From Massilia putida (GTDB lineage: Bacteria; Pseudomonadota; Gammaproteobacteria; Burkholderiales; Burkholderiaceae_D), in contig NZ_CP019038.1 of the NCBI RefSeq assembly GCF_001941825.1, positions 4,588,001 through 4,652,000 of the forward strand: DNA of 64,000 bases, given 5' to 3'. Both the position numbers and the translations under genes were made by a program. Each line of letters begins with the position of its first letter. The stretch's first letter is position 1. The notes under the pieces are model-generated. The model saw only the letters and a list, made by a program, of their open reading frames with translations, had not been told where the DNA came from and made no database searches. Positions 60,224-64,000 of this stretch are shown piece after piece.

Positions 60224-62428
60224 TCAGCGGCTCGCGGACAGGTTGGACAGCAGCTCGACCAGCTGGTCGATCTCGTATGGCTTGGCCAGCACCTGCACAC
60301 CCGGGATGACGGCGCGCTGCTCGGTATAGCCGGTGGCGAGGATGACCGGCAGGCCGGGGCGGCGCTCGTGCAGGATGCCGGCCAGGTCGATGCCGCTCAC
60401 CTTGCCGGGCATGACGATGTCGGAGAACACGACGTCGGCATCGAGGCCGGCGTCGAGCATCGCGAGCGCCTTGTCGCCGTCCGCCGCCACCATCACGTCG
60501 AAGCCGCAGTCTTCCAGGCCGCGCACGACGGCTTCGCGCACGAGGGGATCGTCCTCGACGAACAGCACGCGCCCGCTGCCGCGGCCAGGGGTCTGGCCGT
60601 CGGCGCGCGCCGCGATGGCCGACAGCGTCTGATGCGAGCGCGGCAGGTAGATGTCGATGGTGGTGCCGGCACCGACGGCGCTCGTCACGGTCAGCCAGCC
60701 GCGCGACTGGGTGGCGAACGCGTATGCCTGCGGCAGCCCGAGACCGGAGCCCTGGCCCGGCGGTTTCGTCGTGAAGAACGGGTCCAGCGCGCGCGCCTGC
60801 ACGTCGGGCGGCATGCCCGTGCCCGTGTCGATCACGCTCACGCGCACGTAGTCGCCGCCCGTGCGCTCCAGCGTCGGTTCGAGGGTGCAGTTGCGCACAT
60901 CGATGGCGAGGCGGCCGCCGTCCGGCATGGCGTCGCGCGCATTGATGGCGAGATTCAGCAGCGCCAGGTCGAACTGCACGGGGTCGATGGTGACGGGCCA
61001 GACATCGTCCGCGCACTGCACCTCCATGCGCGTGCCCTGGCGCAGCACGCCGCGCAGCAGTTGCACGGAGCCGCGCACCTGCTCGCCCGGATCGACCGTC
61101 AGCAGGCGCGCATCCTGCACGCGGCCGAACGACCCGAGGCGCGTGGTCAGCGCGGTGGCGCGGCTGACCGTGCGCTTGCACGTGTCGATCAGGCTCAGCA
61201 CCTTGGGCTGGTTCGCCGTCAGGGAGGCCAGTTGCAGCGCGGTCGTCAGCGTCTGCAGCAGGTTGTTGAATTCGTGCGCGATGCCGCCCGTGAGGCGGCC
61301 GAGGGCTTCCAGCTTCTGGCCGCGCACGAGGGCGTTCTGGGCGCGCTCGCTGGCGGCCACGGCTTCGGCCACGCGCCGTTCCAGCTCGCCCTGGGCGGTG
61401 AGGATCTGGCGGCTGGCCTCGGCCATGCGCTGCGCCACGGCGTCGATTTCGATCACGCCCTGCGGCTGGTAGCGGACTTCACGGCCGGCGCCCAGGTCTT
61501 CGGCGCTGCGGCCCAGGTATTCGATCGGGATGGCGGCGCGGCGCGCGAACCAGCGTGCGGCCACCGACGACAGCACGAGCAGCACGGCCATGATGGCTGC
61601 CAGGAACGTGGCCGCATGCAGCGGCACGCGGCGCAGGTCGGCGATGGGAATGCTGACGACCACTTTCCAGTCCGACGCGGGCACGGTGCTGTAAAAAGCC
61701 TGCACGGGGATGCCGGCCAGGTTGTTGTTCGAGAACACGCCTTCGCGGCGGGCGGCGAAGTGCGACATCGCCACGCTGCTGACCGAGCGTCCGCGGTACA
61801 GATCGGGGTCGATCGAGCGCGCCACCAAGCGGCCCGCGCGGTCGACGACGGCCGCCTGCCATTCGGCGGGGAAGCGCTGTTCCCGCAGCACGTTCTGCAA
61901 CGTGGCGGCGTTCACGCCCATGGAGAGGTAGTAGCGGATGGCGCCTTCCACGTGCACGGGCACCTGGATGGCGAAATCGTGGCGGTGCAGGATCGCCGAC
62001 GCGAACAGATCGGACACGAGCGTGCGGTCGGCGCCGTCCCGCTTCATGAGGCCGTCGATGTTCGAGGCGCGCCGGAACGGCAGCGGCGCGCCCAGCGGGG
62101 CCCGCGTGTTGATCAGCTGGCGGCCGTCCAGGTCGATCAGGACGATGGCGGTTTCGTCATTCGGGGCGAGCGAGCTGGCGTGGCGATAAAAGGTCTCGAA
62201 GTCGCCTTTGGCCAGCGCGGGGGAATTCGCCAGCGCGTGCAGGATGCCTTCCTTCGTCTCCAGTTCGTTGTCGACCACCAGGGCGAAGGCGCGCACGGCT
62301 TCCTTGACGCTCGTTTCCTGGGCCAGCCGCTCTTCCTGATAGACATACCAGACCGCCAGCACGGCCGCGATGAAGGCGGGCACCAGGATCACCAGGATCA
62401 GGATCAGCAGTCGGGTTCGGATACGCAT
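60224..62428 (-). CDS. Hybrid sensor histidine kinase
   Basis: 734 residues from the ATG at 62428 (a longer TTG start at 62452 is possible). TM1 (about 5-27), a periplasmic dCache-like sensor (about 30-270), TM2 (about 273-295), HAMP-like linker, HisKA with His385 in GGIAHEFNNLLQ, HATPase (NLAINARDAM, DTGTGMPPD, GQGSGLGLP) and a C-terminal receiver domain with Asp in VVFSDIVMPG and Lys in VLAKPYE. Same strand as, and downstream of, the HD-GYP regulator gene (88-bp gap), so they may form a pathway. Confidence 0.88.
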   Translation of the reverse strand: MRIRTRLLILILVILVPAFIAAVLAVWYVYQEERLAQETSVKEAVRAFALVVDNELETKEGILHALANSPALAKGDFETFYRHASSLAPNDETAIVLIDLDGRQLINTRAPLGAPLPFRRASNIDGLMKRDGADRTLVSDLFASAILHRHDFAIQVPVHVEGAIRYYLSMGVNAATLQNVLREQRFPAEWQAAVVDRAGRLVARSIDPDLYRGRSVSSVAMSHFAARREGVFSNNNLAGIPVQAFYSTVPASDWKVVVSIPIADLRRVPLHAATFLAAIMAVLLVLSSVAARWFARRAAIPIEYLGRSAEDLGAGREVRYQPQGVIEIDAVAQRMAEASRQILTAQGELERRVAEAVAASERAQNALVRGQKLEALGRLTGGIAHEFNNLLQTLTTALQLASLTANQPKVLSLIDTCKRTVSRATALTTRLGSFGRVQDARLLTVDPGEQVRGSVQLLRGVLRQGTRMEVQCADDVWPVTIDPVQFDLALLNLAINARDAMPDGGRLAIDVRNCTLEPTLERTGGDYVRVSVIDTGTGMPPDVQARALDPFFTTKPPGQGSGLGLPQAYAFATQSRGWLTVTSAVGAGTTIDIYLPRSHQTLSAIAARADGQTPGRGSGRVLFVEDDPLVREAVVRGLEDCGFDVMVAADGDKALAMLDAGLDADVVFSDIVMPGKVSGIDLAGILHERRPGLPVILATGYTEQRAVIPGVQVLAKPYEIDQLVELLSNLSASR

Positions 62429-62516
62429 GGGCCGGAACGGCGGTCGTGACAACGTTGCCTCGAAGCCAGCATACTACCCGACAATGCTCAGCTTGTCCCT
62501 GCCTGGAGGTATTAGT

Positions 62517-64000
62517 TCAGTCCGGCCAGCGTTCGTTGATCTCGGCCGCCTTGTCGAGGTTGCGGATGAGGATATCGACATAGTAGGGATCGAGGTGCTG
62601 GCCCGCCACTTCGTGCAGGTAATCGCGCACCTGTTCGATGGGCCACGCCTTCTTGTACACGCGCTCGTGGGTGAGGGCGTCGAACACGTCGGCCACGGCG
62701 ACGATGCGGGCATACGGGTGGATGTCCTCGCCCTTGAGACCCTGCGGATAGCCGCTGCCGTCCCATTTTTCGTGGTGCTGGTGGGCGATCACGGCGGCGG
62801 CCTTCAGGATCGGGCGCTGCGAGCCGTCCAGGATCTGCAGGCCGATGGTCGGGTGCAGCTTCATGATGTCCCATTCCTCGGGCGTGAGGCGGCCCGGCTT
62901 GAGCAGGACGGCGTCCGGCGTGGCGATCTTGCCCACGTCGTGCATGGGCGCGGCATGCATCAGCACGGCCGTCTCGTCGTCCGGCATGCCCGATTCCAGG
63001 GCCAGCAGGTGGCACACCTGGGCCATGCGGCGCACGTGGTTGCCGGCCTCGTTCGAGCGCGATTCGACGACGTCGCCCAGCCGCAGGATCAGCTCGGCCT
63101 GGGTATCGGTGATTTCCTGGTTCAGCAGGATGTTGTCGAAGGCGATGGCCACACCCGAGCAAAATACGTCGAGCAATTGCACGTCGATCTCGTCGATCTC
63201 TTCCACGCCCTTGAGCACCAGCAGCGACGCCTTGCCACTGTTGTTGGGGAAATAGCCGACATAGGTGTCGCCATGCAGCTTGGAGATGCGGTTGTGGCGC
63301 GCCTCGTCCAGCTGGGCGATCAGTTCCGGGCCGATGTCCTGCTCGCCGACGTCGCCGATGCGCGCCAGCACCTCGTACTGGCTCTCGCCCGCGATCACGC
63401 TGGCGCCGGCCACGCGCAGCAGCATGCTCTGTTCCAGGCGCAGCAGGGCGACGACCTGCTGCAGCAGGCCGCTGGCGAAATCTTTCAAATTGCGCTGCTT
63501 GAACAGGTGCGACGAGGCCGAGATCACGCGCTCCAGGCCTTCGCGGTAATTCTGCTGGACGCGTCTGGCGTCCTCGACCTTCATGATGTCGCGGTAGGCG
63601 CGCAGGGCGGCGAACGTCGTCGTGAACAGCTTGGTGCGGTCGAGTTCCGTCTTTTCCTTGTAATCGTTGATGTCGTAGTCGACGATCACGCGTTCCTCGG
63701 GCGCCTGGCCGGGCTGGCCGGTGCGCAGCACGATGCGGGTGAACTGGTTGTCCAGCTCCTGGCGCATCCAGCGCGCCACTTCCAGGCCGCTGTCCTCGCG
63801 CTCCATCACCACGTCGAGGAATACCAGGGCGATATCGTTGTCGCGCGCCAGGATCTCCTTGGCCTCGGCGCCGCTGTAGGCGTGCAGGAAGGAGAGACTG
63901 CGGCCGTCCAGACGGAAGCGGGACAGCGTGAGCTTGGTGATGTCATGGATGTCCGGTTCGTCGTCGACGAGCAGTACTTTCCATGGTGCAAGCTTCGGCG
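62517..64000 (-). CDS. Response regulator with DUF3369 and HD-GYP domains, 5' end outside window
   Basis: The frame is open to the right edge. The start is not visible. The upstream part encodes a receiver domain (KVLLVDDEPDIHDITKLTL, with phospho-Asp in LVFLDVVMER), then DUF3369 (YDINDYKEKTELDRTKLFTT), and an HD-GYP domain with the HD motif MHDVGKI and HHEKWDGSGYPQG. HD-GYP proteins hydrolyse cyclic di-GMP, and this architecture lets phosphorylation by a histidine kinase switch c-di-GMP level. The GYP motif is complete, so it is probably active. Confidence 0.92.
   Translation of the reverse strand, partial: PKLAPWKVLLVDDEPDIHDITKLTLSRFRLDGRSLSFLHAYSGAEAKEILARDNDIALVFLDVVMEREDSGLEVARWMRQELDNQFTRIVLRTGQPGQAPEERVIVDYDINDYKEKTELDRTKLFTTTFAALRAYRDIMKVEDARRVQQNYREGLERVISASSHLFKQRNLKDFASGLLQQVVALLRLEQSMLLRVAGASVIAGESQYEVLARIGDVGEQDIGPELIAQLDEARHNRISKLHGDTYVGYFPNNSGKASLLVLKGVEEIDEIDVQLLDVFCSGVAIAFDNILLNQEITDTQAELILRLGDVVESRSNEAGNHVRRMAQVCHLLALESGMPDDETAVLMHAAPMHDVGKIATPDAVLLKPGRLTPEEWDIMKLHPTIGLQILDGSQRPILKAAAVIAHQHHEKWDGSGYPQGLKGEDIHPYARIVAVADVFDALTHERVYKKAWPIEQVRDYLHEVAGQHLDPYYVDILIRNLDKAAEINERWPD

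Noticed and set aside
60368..62449. 693-codon plus-strand open frame opposite the hybrid kinase
   Set aside because: His/Arg/Gln-rich composition with no motif, while the opposite strand has complete kinase and receiver domains.
1..64000. CRISPR arrays, tRNA genes, insertion sequences, prophage
   Set aside because: No regularly spaced direct repeats, cloverleaf sequences, transposases or phage genes were found by reading.

Overview
The window is high-GC (by eye well above 60%), densely coded bacterial chromosome with no rRNA, tRNA, CRISPR array, insertion sequence or prophage that I can see. PhaM-type PHA-granule protein, a PEP-CTERM protein, TamA/TamB, MnmC, QueC, several MocR/GntR regulators and dispersed REP-like hairpins together suggest a betaproteobacterium of the Oxalobacteraceae (Massilia/Janthinobacterium-like). 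This placement is inferred from gene content, not from a search.

Left part (1-16.6 kb): the end of a secreted phosphoesterase; a DUF4142 exported protein; an osmC-paiB pair divergent from a MocR regulator; a cluster of c-type cytochromes with cytochrome oxidase subunit II, followed by only a scrap of subunit I; a sensor kinase; a frameshifted GH2 glycosidase; a GST divergent from an HxlR-arr (rifampin ADP-ribosyltransferase) operon; a repeat-rich PEP-CTERM protein; a PP2C phosphatase pseudogene; and tag-mnmC.

Middle (16.6-45 kb): a two-component pair with a TPR response regulator; phaM; two DUF3108 proteins; a second MocR regulator divergent from a flavin-type split-barrel protein; and a three-gene SMC operon (kleisin-like, KITE-like, SMC ATPase; 24818-29762) in the Wadjet JetA-B-C gene order but without a JetD gene beside it. 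Then come a VirK/YbjX protein, twin membrane proteins, a LysR-quinone oxidoreductase pair, an ArsR-SRPBCC-DUF1801 operon, tamA-tamB, queC and a metallophosphoesterase.

Right part (44.3-64 kb): an LldR-type repressor divergent from a seven-gene lactate/glycolate operon (lutA-lutC-lutB-lldP-glcD-glcE-glcF). The genes are tightly overlapped, and the operon combines L-lactate oxidation, uptake and a GlcDEF-type FAD/Fe-S oxidase. Two identical copies of a 13-bp LldR-like operator flank lldR. The window ends in a signalling district: a dual-GAF kinase, a hybrid kinase and a REC-DUF3369-HD-GYP response regulator that runs off the right edge, with a PLP aminotransferase, an SbmA/YddA-type ABC exporter and a PPC-domain protein between.

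The main points to follow up are the JetD-less SMC operon, the gutted oxidase locus, the PP2C pseudogene, the apparently degenerate methyltransferase half of MnmC, the LldR operators and several families of structured intergenic repeats.
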